A DNA stretch of 42,300 bases from assembly GCA_013152435.1 (NCBI GenBank), contig JAADGJ010000038.1, positions 1 through 42,300 of the forward strand, given 5' to 3'. The notes below the pieces were generated by a model that was given only the letters and a program-made list of their open reading frames with translations, made no database searches and had not been told where the DNA came from. Positions 6,965-15,033 of the stretch are shown here, piece after piece. The translations under genes were made by a program, and so were the position numbers. The DNA is from Chloroflexota bacterium (GTDB taxonomy: Bacteria; Chloroflexota; Anaerolineae; DUEN01). Every line of letters begins with the position of its first letter. The stretch's first letter is position 1.

Positions 6965-7915
6965 ATGGGGGATTGGGTGGTCGGCGTCGACCTGGGGGCG
7001 ACCAAGGTCGCATTGGGGTTGATCGATCCGGCTGATCGGGTAGTGGCGCGGGCGCGCATCCCGACCCGGGCGGAGGATGGTCCCGAGTCGGCCGTGGAGC
7101 GGATCGCTCAACAGATATCGGACTTACAGCGAGAGGTGCCGGATGGCGCCCGAGTCGCCGCCGTGGGCATCTGCACGCCGGGGCCGGTCGATCATGTGAC
7201 GGGGACGATCATCGACCCGCCGAACCTGGGATGGCGGAACGTGTCCTTCCGGCAGATGCTGTCCGACCGTCTGGGCGTGCCCGTGGCCCTGGAGCACGAC
7301 GCCAAGGCGGCCGCGTTGGGCGAGTTTCACTACGGGGCCGGGCGAGGCGAGCGGAGCATGGTCTTCATCGTGGTCGGCACGGGGGTGGGGGCGGCCATCA
7401 TCGCCGATGGGCAGCTCTATCGGGGTCTCCACAACACGGCGGGCGAGGTGGGGCACATCACCCTGGACCCGGACGGCGAGCCCTGTTCCTGTGGCAATCG
7501 GGGATGCGTCGAGACGTATCTCTCCGGCCCCTGGCTGGCCCGGCGCTATCAACGGGCGCTGCAACGAGAGGGCCAGGCCGCCCCTATGGAGGAGCCGATC
7601 ACCGGGGAGACGGTGGCCGCACAGGCTCAGGCGGGCGATCCAGTGGCGGTGCGGGTGCTCGCCAGGGCGGGCGAGACGCTGGGCGCCGCCGTGGCCACGA
7701 TGGCCATGATCCTGGGCATCGATCTGTATGTGATCGGCAGCAGCGTGGCCCGGTGTGGCGATCTGCTGTTGGAGCCCGCTCGCCGGGCCGTGCCGCATCA
7801 TTGCTATCGGTCGGTAGCTGCGCAGGTGCGCATCGTCTGCACCGAGCTGTGGGATGACGCGCCGCTCCTGGGATGCGGCTGGCTGGCCCGACAGGCGCTG
7901 TCCGCCGTGTCCTGA
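6965..7915 (+). CDS. ROK-family sugar kinase (glucokinase-like)
   Basis: A 316-residue ROK (repressor/ORF/kinase) protein that should phosphorylate a hexose or N-acetylhexosamine with ATP. The N-terminal phosphate loop VGVDLGATKVALG is typical, and the C-terminal half has the ROK zinc motif with GHI and CSCGNRGCVETY. There is no N-terminal helix-turn-helix, so it is a kinase, not a repressor. ATG 6965 has GGAGGG four bases upstream. It converges on the glycyl radical enzyme gene, with only 18 bp between the two stop codons. The exact sugar cannot be read from the sequence. Confidence 0.9.
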   Translation: MGDWVVGVDLGATKVALGLIDPADRVVARARIPTRAEDGPESAVERIAQQISDLQREVPDGARVAAVGICTPGPVDHVTGTIIDPPNLGWRNVSFRQMLSDRLGVPVALEHDAKAAALGEFHYGAGRGERSMVFIVVGTGVGAAIIADGQLYRGLHNTAGEVGHITLDPDGEPCSCGNRGCVETYLSGPWLARRYQRALQREGQAAPMEEPITGETVAAQAQAGDPVAVRVLARAGETLGAAVATMAMILGIDLYVIGSSVARCGDLLLEPARRAVPHHCYRSVAAQVRIVCTELWDDAPLLGCGWLARQALSAVS

Positions 7916-7933
7916 CCGGATAGCCGAGCCTGA

Positions 7934-10369
7934 TTATATCTCGGCGAACTCCGTGCGCCGGATGATCTCGTCCTGTAGCTCCCGGTCCAGCTCCGTGAAG
8001 TAGGCGCTGTAGCCGGCCACCCGGACGACCAGGTGGCGGTATTCCTCCGGCTTTGCCTGGGCCTCGCGCAGCGTCTCGCTGGAGATCACGTTGAACTGCA
8101 CGTGCGGGATCCTCAGGCGGCAGAAGGTGCGGAGGAAGGTGATGAACTTCCGCAGCATCGCCTCGCTTTCGAAGAAGGTGGGCAGGAATTTCATGTTCAA
8201 TAGGGTGCCGTTAGAGGCCAGCTCCAGGTTCAGCTTGCTGACGGAGCGGAGGACGGCCGTGGGCCCTCGACGATCCCGCCCGGCCATGGGGGAGAGCCCG
8301 CCGTCGGCCAGTGGGGTCCCGGCGCGTCGACCGTCAGGGGTGGCGCCCACGTTGGCCCCCATGGGCACATGGGCGGAGACGGTGTAGAAGCCGGGTTGAT
8401 AGGTGCCGCCTCGGATCGTCGGATATCGGGCTACCAGATCGCAGTAGCGATCCGCCCATTTCCTCGCCAGATCGTCCACCCGGTCGTCGTCGTTGCCGTA
8501 CTTGGGCACCCGGTGGATGAGGCGCTGGCGCAACGGCTCCCGGCCGGCGAAGTCCTCCCGGAGCGCCGTCAGCAGCTCTTCCGCTGTGAGCCATCCCTCT
8601 TCAAAGATGGCCTGTCGCACGGCGGCCAGGCTGTCGGCCACGTTGGCGATCTGCACGCCCTGCACGCCCGAGAAGTTGTAATGCGCTCCCCCGGCGGTCA
8701 CGTCCACGCCGCGCTCGATGCAGTCCTGAACGACCAGTGAGAGAAAGGGGGAGGGATATACGTCGGCGTGGGTCCGATCGACGATATCACACCCCTTCAC
8801 CATCAGATCGATGAAATGGGCCATCTGCCGGTCGTACGCGGCCTCCAATTCGGCGAAGGAGCGCATCTCGGTCAGGGGTGGGGTCTCCAGTCCGATCTGC
8901 TCGCCCGTCTGCGGGTCCTTGCCGCCGAACAGCGTGAGCTCCAGGACGCGCGTCATGTTGAACATGGCCGCGTCGCTCCAGCCCAGCGCCTTGCCCGGCG
9001 TGGAGAGCTCCACGCACCCGACCACGGCGTAGTTCATCGCGTCCTCGGGGGCGACGCCTCGGCGGATCTGGCCGGGGATGATGACCTCGTCGTTGAAGAC
9101 CTGGGGCATACCGGTGCCCAGGCTGATGACGTACGAGGCGGTCATCAGGAAGTCATCCGGGCTGTTCCGGTGGATGCGGATGGAGAGGTTGGGCTGGGTG
9201 AGCCGCAGGTCCGCCTGGGCCCGCAGGCACATGTAGCTGAGGAAGTTGGTCGCATCCCGGCCGTCCGGTAGTTGCCCGCCCAGGATGACGTTGAAGCCGA
9301 TGGGAAACCCGGCGAAGTATCGGGCGCTGGCGCTGCTGCGCAGCAGGACGACCTCGTTGAACTTGAGCCACAGCGCCTCCAGGAGCTCCTGGGCCTGCGG
9401 CAGGGTCAGCCGGCCGTCCGCCAGATCTTGCTCCAGGTAGGGCAGCAGGTATTGATCAAGGCGCCCGGGCGAGAAGCTGCTGGCGTTCGATTCGACCTGT
9501 AGCAGCGTGAAGAGGAACCAGACCAGCTGCAGGGCGTCCCAGAAGTCACGAGGGGGATGCTCGGAGACCCAGCGGCACGTGTCGGCGATGCGCAAGAGCT
9601 CCTCTCGCCGTTGGCGATCGGGCTCCTGGGCAGCCAGGCTTCGCGCCAGGTTGGCGTAGCGGTTCATGAACTCATGGGCGGCCTGCAGAGCGATGGAGGC
9701 CGCCTCGTAGAAGATCTGCTGCTCCACCGTCTGGGCTTCCAGGCGTTGCCGGGCGGCTTCCACTTTGTCTCGCAGGCCGTTCACCCCGAGTCGCAGCCAT
9801 CCCTCTACATCGGGCAGGATGTGCCCCTGGGCGTGGTCGGTCTGATTCAGGCTAAACGCTTTGCCCTTGACGGCTCGCCTCACGTCGTCTGGCAGCCGGG
9901 CGGCGACGATGTCCTCCAACGTCTTGCCGCGCCAGTAGGGAAAGATCTCCCCTCGCAGTTCCCGGATCTGCTCGGGGCTGATCTGGAACGGGTCTTGCGG
10001 CCGGATAGGCAGGATCTCCAGCTCCTCGTCCAGCCAGTTCACCGCTCCCTCAGGGGCGATGACGCCCATGCGGGGGAGCAGCGACCGGTTGCCCACGATC
10101 AACTCGCCCGGGTAGATGGCGATGCTCATATGGCGCACCAGGTCCAGCAGCATATGGGCGCGTCGGATGGGCATCGGCAGCCCCTCGGTGCGCTTGTAGC
10201 TTTGTGTGGCGTAGCGGGCCCGCTCGATGTCGATCTGGCGCTCCGTCTCCATGATCCGCCGCTTCAGGCGGGCAATACGGTCCGTAGGGCGGGTGGTCCT
10301 CCACTCGTCGGGCGGAAACGCCAGTATTGGGTCCTCTCGAAGTTGGTTCAGCGCAATTGTCCTGTCCAT
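7934..10369 (-). CDS. Glycyl radical enzyme, glycerol/diol dehydratase-like
   Basis: An 811-residue member of the pyruvate formate-lyase superfamily. The thiyl-radical cysteine is Cys452 in GCVELSTPGK, with Glu454 in the C-x-E arrangement of the dehydratase branch; the glycyl radical site is Gly786 in VRVAGYSAYF near the C-terminus. GCVELS-PG is closest, from memory, to the B12-independent glycerol dehydratases rather than to PFL (Cys-Cys) or HypD, so a diol or glycerol dehydratase-like elimination is the best guess. The enzyme is oxygen-sensitive by family and needs a radical-SAM activase, which is not in this window. Start ATG 10369 has GGAAGG upstream; the frame reaches 10411 but no better start is there. 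Own promoter at 10421-10449. Confidence 0.88.
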   Translation of the reverse strand: MDRTIALNQLREDPILAFPPDEWRTTRPTDRIARLKRRIMETERQIDIERARYATQSYKRTEGLPMPIRRAHMLLDLVRHMSIAIYPGELIVGNRSLLPRMGVIAPEGAVNWLDEELEILPIRPQDPFQISPEQIRELRGEIFPYWRGKTLEDIVAARLPDDVRRAVKGKAFSLNQTDHAQGHILPDVEGWLRLGVNGLRDKVEAARQRLEAQTVEQQIFYEAASIALQAAHEFMNRYANLARSLAAQEPDRQRREELLRIADTCRWVSEHPPRDFWDALQLVWFLFTLLQVESNASSFSPGRLDQYLLPYLEQDLADGRLTLPQAQELLEALWLKFNEVVLLRSSASARYFAGFPIGFNVILGGQLPDGRDATNFLSYMCLRAQADLRLTQPNLSIRIHRNSPDDFLMTASYVISLGTGMPQVFNDEVIIPGQIRRGVAPEDAMNYAVVGCVELSTPGKALGWSDAAMFNMTRVLELTLFGGKDPQTGEQIGLETPPLTEMRSFAELEAAYDRQMAHFIDLMVKGCDIVDRTHADVYPSPFLSLVVQDCIERGVDVTAGGAHYNFSGVQGVQIANVADSLAAVRQAIFEEGWLTAEELLTALREDFAGREPLRQRLIHRVPKYGNDDDRVDDLARKWADRYCDLVARYPTIRGGTYQPGFYTVSAHVPMGANVGATPDGRRAGTPLADGGLSPMAGRDRRGPTAVLRSVSKLNLELASNGTLLNMKFLPTFFESEAMLRKFITFLRTFCRLRIPHVQFNVISSETLREAQAKPEEYRHLVVRVAGYSAYFTELDRELQDEIIRRTEFAEI

Positions 10370-10420
10370 CCGGTGCCTTCCTTCGACATAACGGCCGATC
10401 CTGGTAATCACAGTGATCCT

Positions 10421-10449
10421 ATTATATGTTCAAGCGTGAGGTGGAGCAA
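10421..10449 (-). promoter_or_regulatory. Promoter of the glycyl radical enzyme gene
   Basis: Minus strand: TTGCTC (10449-10444), 17-base spacer, perfect TATAAT (10426-10421). The start near 10414 leaves a leader of about 45 nt. It is divergent from the promoter at 10488-10516. Confidence 0.6.
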
Positions 10450-10487
10450 CTTATTGCGCTCTATGCCTGTTCGCTGTGTCACCGCCT

Positions 10488-10516
10488 TTGACACGTCTGA
10501 CGCGTTGCGTTAGCAT
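10488..10516 (+). promoter_or_regulatory. Promoter of the gene at 10672
   Basis: Perfect TTGACA (10488-10493), 17-base spacer and TAGCAT (10511-10516; four of six). The leader to ATG 10672 is about 150 nt, and I see no terminator in it. The 302-bp gap 10370-10671 otherwise holds only the opposing promoter. Confidence 0.6.
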
Positions 10517-10671
10517 GGGGCCGAGTTGCTGTCAGGATAGAAGGGGGTGCGAAGCAGCCCGGTCGGCCGGTGGCTCTCGTGGGGCGGTCCTTCCGGGCTG
10601 TACGATTCGCCCGAAAGCTGGTACGATAGGATGACGTCGGCAGATGAACTCTTACTCATGGAGCGAAGGAT

Positions 10672-11676
10672 ATGGCACATCCTCGATTGACGTTCTTTTG
10701 CGAGCTGGAAGCTGACGCGTTGCAGGAGCTGTTCTCCGGATCGAAGGTGATCAACGATCTAAAGGCCCTGGATGCCAGCGTCAGCCTGGGCATCCTGGAC
10801 CTCTCCTCCGAACGGGCCAAGGTCGTGCGTCGCCTGAACAAGGCAGGCATTCCTGTGATCGCCTGGCTGCTGCTGCCCAAGAGCCAGGGGTATTGGTTCA
10901 ACCAGAACAATGCCTCGCAGGCGGCCGCCCGCTATGTGGCGTTCAAGGCCTGGACAGCCGAGCATGATCTTCGCTGGGCGGGTGTGGGCCTGGATATCGA
11001 GCCGGATTTCCGCGAGGCCCGGCAGTTGGCGGTCAACCGATGGCAGGTGCTGCCCAGGGTGTTGCGGCGGCTCTTCGATCGGGAGAGGCTGCGTCGCGCC
11101 CAGATCGAGTATAGCGCGCTGGTGGCGCAGATTCGGGCGGATGGCTACCATGTGGACAGTTATCTGATCCCGTTCATCATCGACGAGCGGGAGGCGGGCT
11201 CCTCGCTGCTTCAGCGCCTGGGCGGCCTGGTGGATATCCCCGCCGACCGTGAGGTCCTGATGTTGTATACCAGCTACATGCGGCCGCGCGGCCCCGGCTT
11301 CCTCTGGAGCTACGCACGGGATGCCCAGTCGGTGGGCGTGGGGGTTACCGGGGGCGGCGTGGAGTTCGAGGGGGTTACGTTGCCTCCCCCTCTGGACTGG
11401 AGCGAGTTCGCTCGGGATCTCCGTCTGGCCCATCGTTGGACCCACGACATCCATGTGTTCAGCCTGGAGGGATGTGTGCAGCAGGGGTTCCTGACCCGGT
11501 TGCGGGACTTCGATTGGGATCAGCCTGTCGTCCCGCCGTTGGGGATGGCCGAGCAGACGGAGCGGTTTCGCAAGGCGCTACGGGTGGGCTTGTGGGCCAG
11601 TGCCCATCCCTTCACCGTGTTGGGCGGCGTAGCCGGCGTGTTGTGGCTGTTCTCCCGTCGGCGCCGAGATGGATGA
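10672..11676 (+). CDS. Hypothetical TIM-barrel-like protein with C-terminal membrane anchor
   Basis: I do not recognise the family. The 334-residue product has alternating strands and helices and a GVGLDIEPDF segment (about 102-111) that resembles the Asp-x-Glu strand end of glycoside-hydrolase barrels. Another strand, PVIAWLLLP, is followed by Tyr/Trp/Asn-rich sequence, also common in sugar-active barrels. There is no signal peptide. Near the C-terminus a hydrophobic helix (FTVLGGVAGVLWLF) precedes SRRRRDG, so it may be tail-anchored with the catalytic part in the cytoplasm. Spacing before ATG 10672 includes GGAGCGAAGGAT. It converges on the GT2 gene. A hydrolase role is speculation. Confidence 0.75.
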   Translation: MAHPRLTFFCELEADALQELFSGSKVINDLKALDASVSLGILDLSSERAKVVRRLNKAGIPVIAWLLLPKSQGYWFNQNNASQAAARYVAFKAWTAEHDLRWAGVGLDIEPDFREARQLAVNRWQVLPRVLRRLFDRERLRRAQIEYSALVAQIRADGYHVDSYLIPFIIDEREAGSSLLQRLGGLVDIPADREVLMLYTSYMRPRGPGFLWSYARDAQSVGVGVTGGGVEFEGVTLPPPLDWSEFARDLRLAHRWTHDIHVFSLEGCVQQGFLTRLRDFDWDQPVVPPLGMAEQTERFRKALRVGLWASAHPFTVLGGVAGVLWLFSRRRRDG

Positions 11677-11790
11677 GCGCGAGCCGTGTCGGGCGTGGTA
11701 TTGTGAAGGAGCTGGTGATCTTTTCCAGCCCTTGGTGGCTCCTGGGATACTATGAGCTGTGAGCGAGGGGCTTGCCGGTATGCTGAGCGC

Positions 11791-12765
11791 CTACTCCAGC
11801 ACCTCCCGCACCACGTAGATCGGCTTGTCCTGCGCCTCGAAGTAGATGCGTACCATCACCTCGCCCAGCAGCCCCATGCTGATCATCTGCACGCCCAGGA
11901 TGACCAGCAGTACCGACAGCAAAAGCAGCGGCCGGGTGCCGATGTTCTGTCCCAGGGCCAGCTTCTCGAACGTCAGGTAGAGCCCCAGCAGCCCTCCCAG
12001 CCCGGAGAGCACCAGCCCCAATGTGCCGAAGATATGGATAGGGCGAGTGGAGTAGCTGAGCAGGAACCGCACCGTCAGCAGGTCCAGGAATACCTTGACG
12101 GTGCGGGAGATAGTCTTGCGCAGTCCGGCATACTTGGACTGGCCCCGCTCCCGGGCGCGATGGTTCACCGGGACCTCGGCTACGGTGATCCCCACACCGC
12201 TGGCCACCGCCGGGACGAAGCGATGCAGCTCGCCGTACAGCCGGATGTTCTTCACCACATCCCGATGATAGACCTTGAGCGAGCAGCCGTAGTCGTGCAG
12301 ATATACGCCGGTCACCCGGGCGATCAGCCAGTTGGCGATCCGAGACGGGATCTTGCGAGTGAGCAGCGCATCTTGGCGATGCACTCGCCAGCCGCTCACC
12401 ACATCGTATCCCTCCTCCGCCTTGGCGATCAGCCGGGGGATGTCCGCCGGGTCGTTCTGTAAGTCCGCATCCATGGTGACGATCCACTCCCCGCGCGCTC
12501 GCTCGAATCCGGCGGCAAACCCGGCCGTCTGTCCGTAATTGCGCCGAAAGCGGATCACCTTCACGCGAGGATCCCGCTCGTGGATCTCGGCCAGCGCCTG
12601 AAAACTGCCGTCCGTGCTCCCGTCATCGGCGATGATGATCTCGTACGGGCGGCCCATGCTCTCCAGCGCCTTCGTGAGCTGGCGGTACAGCTCGGGGATG
12701 TTCTCCGCCTCGTTGTAGAGCGGGATGACCACGGAGATCTCGGGGGATCGCGTCTCCTCAGGCAC
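11791..12765 (-). CDS. GT2 glycosyltransferase, polyprenyl-phosphate sugar synthase type
   Basis: A 324-residue membrane glycosyltransferase of family 2. The N-terminal catalytic domain shows PLYNEAENI, ADDGSTDGS and MDADLQNDP, the nucleotide-sugar and metal-binding aspartates. Two hydrophobic segments follow at about 240-265 and 275-300, the layout of DPM1/ArnC/GtrB-like enzymes that load a sugar on polyprenyl phosphate. It starts at GTG 12765 with GGAGGG eight bases upstream, three bases after the stop of the flippase-like gene, so the two are co-transcribed and probably act on the same lipid-linked sugar. Donor sugar unknown. Confidence 0.9.
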   Translation of the reverse strand: MPEETRSPEISVVIPLYNEAENIPELYRQLTKALESMGRPYEIIIADDGSTDGSFQALAEIHERDPRVKVIRFRRNYGQTAGFAAGFERARGEWIVTMDADLQNDPADIPRLIAKAEEGYDVVSGWRVHRQDALLTRKIPSRIANWLIARVTGVYLHDYGCSLKVYHRDVVKNIRLYGELHRFVPAVASGVGITVAEVPVNHRARERGQSKYAGLRKTISRTVKVFLDLLTVRFLLSYSTRPIHIFGTLGLVLSGLGGLLGLYLTFEKLALGQNIGTRPLLLLSVLLVILGVQMISMGLLGEVMVRIYFEAQDKPIYVVREVLE

Positions 12766-12768
12766 CGA

Positions 12769-13743
12769 TCATTCCCTCCGGGAAACGGATGTCATGGGCA
12801 CGGGCTCTGATGTGGGCAGGAGATAGAGGAGGCCACCCAGCAGGCCGGAGCCCAGCGTCACCGCGTAGTAAAGCAGGGAAAGCGCCGTGGCGGCCGCTGG
12901 CGCCACACCCGCCTGCCCGAACAGGGCCACATAGCTCAGCTCCCGCACGCCTAACCCTCCCACCGAGGGCAGGAGTAAGGAGAGGGAGATCAACGGCACG
13001 AAGATGAAGAAGTAGGGCAGCGCCACGCTCAGGCCGAGGGAGTGCGCCAGGCAGACGTTGACGCCAATGAGCAGCCCGTCGAAGGCCAGTGAGATGACCA
13101 GAGCCCGCAGGATGGGACGGATCCCATAGGCCGGGATGGCATCCAGCAGCGCCTGTCCGAGCTTGGTATGCGCCAGCCAGGGGATGTGCTGGTGCACCCA
13201 ATCCCGTACGCCCTTTTGTGCCATGAGCGCCAGCGCGATCAGGGCGCCGACCAGCAGCAGCCAGATCAATCCGGCCGTGATGGGGGTGGCCAGCCCGGGG
13301 GCGGCCAGCAGCGCGGCCCCGCCGATCAGCAACAGCGCCAAGATGCCGGAGAAGCGATCGACGAGGACCGAGCCGGCGGCCGCGCCAGGGCGGGATGAGT
13401 ATCGGGCCAGCACGTACGTCTTCACCACGTCGCCGCCGAAGCCGGTGGGAAGCACCGTGTTGAAGAAGCCGCCGATGAAGTACCAACGGGTGAGGATCCC
13501 CAGCGGGACGTGAATGTCGCTGGCGACTAGCAGTCCCTCCCAGCGCCAGGCCCGCAATGCCAGCCCTGCGACGAACAGTGCCCACGCGGCCGCCACCCAG
13601 GCGGGATTGGCCTGCTGTAACTCCGCCAGGATGTGACGCCAGTCTACCCCGCGCAACAACGCCGCCAGCAGGATCACGCTGACGGCGATTTTGATGATCT
13701 GGCTCAGATAGCGTCGCCCACGCGGCGATCTCGGTGTCCCCAA
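12769..13743 (-). CDS. Flippase-like membrane protein (LPG synthase TM region / UPF0104 family)
   Basis: A 324-residue polytopic membrane protein with about eight hydrophobic segments. Family features seen are the N-terminal single helix (IIKIAVSVILLAALL), the GFGGDVVKTYVLARYS motif and the PSVGGLGVRELSYVALFG motif, both typical of the lysylphosphatidylglycerol synthetase transmembrane (AglD-like) family. It lacks the C-terminal aminoacyl-transfer domain of MprF, so it is only the membrane half. Partnership with the GT2 gene three bases downstream suggests a role in lipid-linked sugar handling. The start is TTG 13743 with GGAGAAGGG upstream, about 20 nt from the predicted transcript start. 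Confidence 0.88.
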   Translation of the reverse strand: MGTPRSPRGRRYLSQIIKIAVSVILLAALLRGVDWRHILAELQQANPAWVAAAWALFVAGLALRAWRWEGLLVASDIHVPLGILTRWYFIGGFFNTVLPTGFGGDVVKTYVLARYSSRPGAAAGSVLVDRFSGILALLLIGGAALLAAPGLATPITAGLIWLLLVGALIALALMAQKGVRDWVHQHIPWLAHTKLGQALLDAIPAYGIRPILRALVISLAFDGLLIGVNVCLAHSLGLSVALPYFFIFVPLISLSLLLPSVGGLGVRELSYVALFGQAGVAPAAATALSLLYYAVTLGSGLLGGLLYLLPTSEPVPMTSVSRRE

Positions 13744-13770
13744 CGATCCCTTCTCCTGTGCGATCGCCGC

Positions 13771-13800
13771 ATTCTAGCACAGGGATAGGGGATTGTACAA
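13771..13800 (-). promoter_or_regulatory. Extended -10 promoter of the flippase/GT2 pair
   Basis: Minus strand: TTGTAC (13800-13795), 18-base spacer ending in TGC, then TAGAAT (13776-13771). The TGn before the -10 makes it an extended -10 promoter that tolerates a weak -35. Predicted start near 13764. Confidence 0.55.
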
Positions 13801-13907
13801 TGACGGGGTGGCAGCACTGTTCCGAATCCTGCTGGAGATGGGACGCTGATTTCGCTGGTGCACGCTGATCAATCCCGATTTGCCCACTCGCTGATTCATC
13901 GACTCGC
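13801..13907. repeat. Short degenerate repeats in the gap before the PPOX-fold gene
   Basis: The gap carries several copies of ATCAGCG-type words (minus strand, between about 13847 and 13895) and a tandem GAGCGAGT unit near 13903-13919. No gene or terminator is recognised. Similar low-complexity ATCAGCG strings occur in many bacterial intergenic regions; I infer no function. Confidence 0.35.
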
Positions 13908-14393
13908 TCACTCGCTCACCCGCCACTCCTCCTTGTGTCCGAACCGCACCCGGTTGTCGATCAGCCGGATCCAGCGGGGACGGAGCACGTAGAGGCGGCT
14001 GCGGGCCAGCGGGCCGACGAGCGTGGCGGGTCCCTCCCCGGCGCCCGTGAGCAGCCCGGCCACGAAATCGAAGCGGGCGGCGTAGGTTCGGGTGGCATGG
14101 GCCAGCTCTCGGGCGTCTTTTACCTGCTCGGCCGTGCCCTCGATCTGAAGGCCGGTGATGGATCGCCAATCCTGGCCGTCGGCGTGGATCGTTGCCGCCA
14201 CGCGAGGATCAAGGGACAGATTGCGGGCGTGCCGGGAGTCGGGCTCCGAGAGGAAGTAGAGGTTGAGCCTGTCGTCGGGCGCGTAGAACACGGCGGCGGC
14301 CTGGGGAGCGCCGTCCGGCCCCACCGTCGCCAGCGTCATCGTCGTGTGTACGGCGAGGAACTTGGCGATGCGGTCTCGTAAGGTATCCGGCAT
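13908..14393 (-). CDS. Pyridoxamine 5'-phosphate oxidase-fold flavoprotein
   Basis: A 161-residue split-barrel protein of the PNPOx-like family, which binds FMN, F420 or heme. It shows the usual order: helix (RDRIAKFLAVH), strand TMTLATVGPDGAPQAAAVFY, then LNLYFLSEPDSRHARNL and a VAATIHADG strand. It is too short and lacks the motifs of true PdxH, so the reaction is not assigned. The track of coding continues to TTG 14405, but ATG 14393 with GGGAAG upstream is a better start. It lies 58 bp after ubiX and may be the last gene of that operon. Confidence 0.85.
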   Translation of the reverse strand: MPDTLRDRIAKFLAVHTTMTLATVGPDGAPQAAAVFYAPDDRLNLYFLSEPDSRHARNLSLDPRVAATIHADGQDWRSITGLQIEGTAEQVKDARELAHATRTYAARFDFVAGLLTGAGEGPATLVGPLARSRLYVLRPRWIRLIDNRVRFGHKEEWRVSE

Positions 14394-14451
14394 TTGGCTT
14401 CCCAAAGCTCCGGACGATGGACGATGAACGGAGGATGAAGGTCGTCACACT

Positions 14452-15033
14452 TTATTCACGTGGACCCGCCAGCCCCTGCCAGCGGTGATATAAGCTGTTC
14501 TCGATGCCCAGCCGCGCCAGGATACGCCCCACCGTGTTGTCGATGATCTCGTCCACGCTCTGCGGGCGGGCGTAGAAGGCGGGCACCGGCGGGAAGATCA
14601 CGCACCCGATCTCGGCTGCCTGGACCATGAGCCGCAAGTGTCCCAGATGCAACGGTGCCTCCCGCACCACCAGCAGGACCGGGCGTCCCTCCTTCAGCGT
14701 CACGTCGGCGGCCCGGGCCACCAGATCGGCCGCGTAGGAGTGGGCGATGGCGGACAGCGACTTGATGCTGCACGGCACCACGACCATGCCATGGGTTCGG
14801 TACGATCCGGAGGCGATCGCAGCCCCGACGTCCCGATTGTCGTAGGCGACCTCGGCCAGCGCCTGCACATCGGAGACCTTCCAGCCCGTCTCCTGGGCGA
14901 TGGTGATCTTGGCCGCAGGAGAGAGGATCAGGTGGGTCTCGATCTCATCGGTGGTGGCCAGCATCTCCAGCAGGCGAATGCCGTAGATCACGCCGGAGGC
15001 GCCGGTGATGGCCACGATCAGGCGCTCAGTCAT
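14452..15033 (-). CDS. ubiX: UbiX-like flavin prenyltransferase
   Basis: A 193-residue flavoprotein that attaches a dimethylallyl group to FMN, making the prenyl-FMN cofactor used by UbiD-type decarboxylases. Visible features are AITGASGVIYGIRLLEML at the N-terminus (FMN-phosphate loop), SIKSLSAIAHSYA and the C-terminal PPVPAFYARPQSVDEI. ATG 15033 overlaps the end of the UroD-like gene by 8 bp and has GGGAG upstream; GTG 15054 is a weaker alternative. No ubiD is in the window. Together with the UbiE/MenG gene two positions upstream it suggests quinone biosynthesis, possibly with a prenyl-FMN decarboxylase elsewhere. Confidence 0.93.
   Translation of the reverse strand: MTERLIVAITGASGVIYGIRLLEMLATTDEIETHLILSPAAKITIAQETGWKVSDVQALAEVAYDNRDVGAAIASGSYRTHGMVVVPCSIKSLSAIAHSYAADLVARAADVTLKEGRPVLLVVREAPLHLGHLRLMVQAAEIGCVIFPPVPAFYARPQSVDEIIDNTVGRILARLGIENSLYHRWQGLAGPRE

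Noticed and set aside
13774-14169. 131-residue minus-strand frame through the gap and PPOX-fold gene
   Set aside because: Out of frame with the PPOX-fold gene; its ISVHQRNQR-like text comes from the short intergenic repeats.
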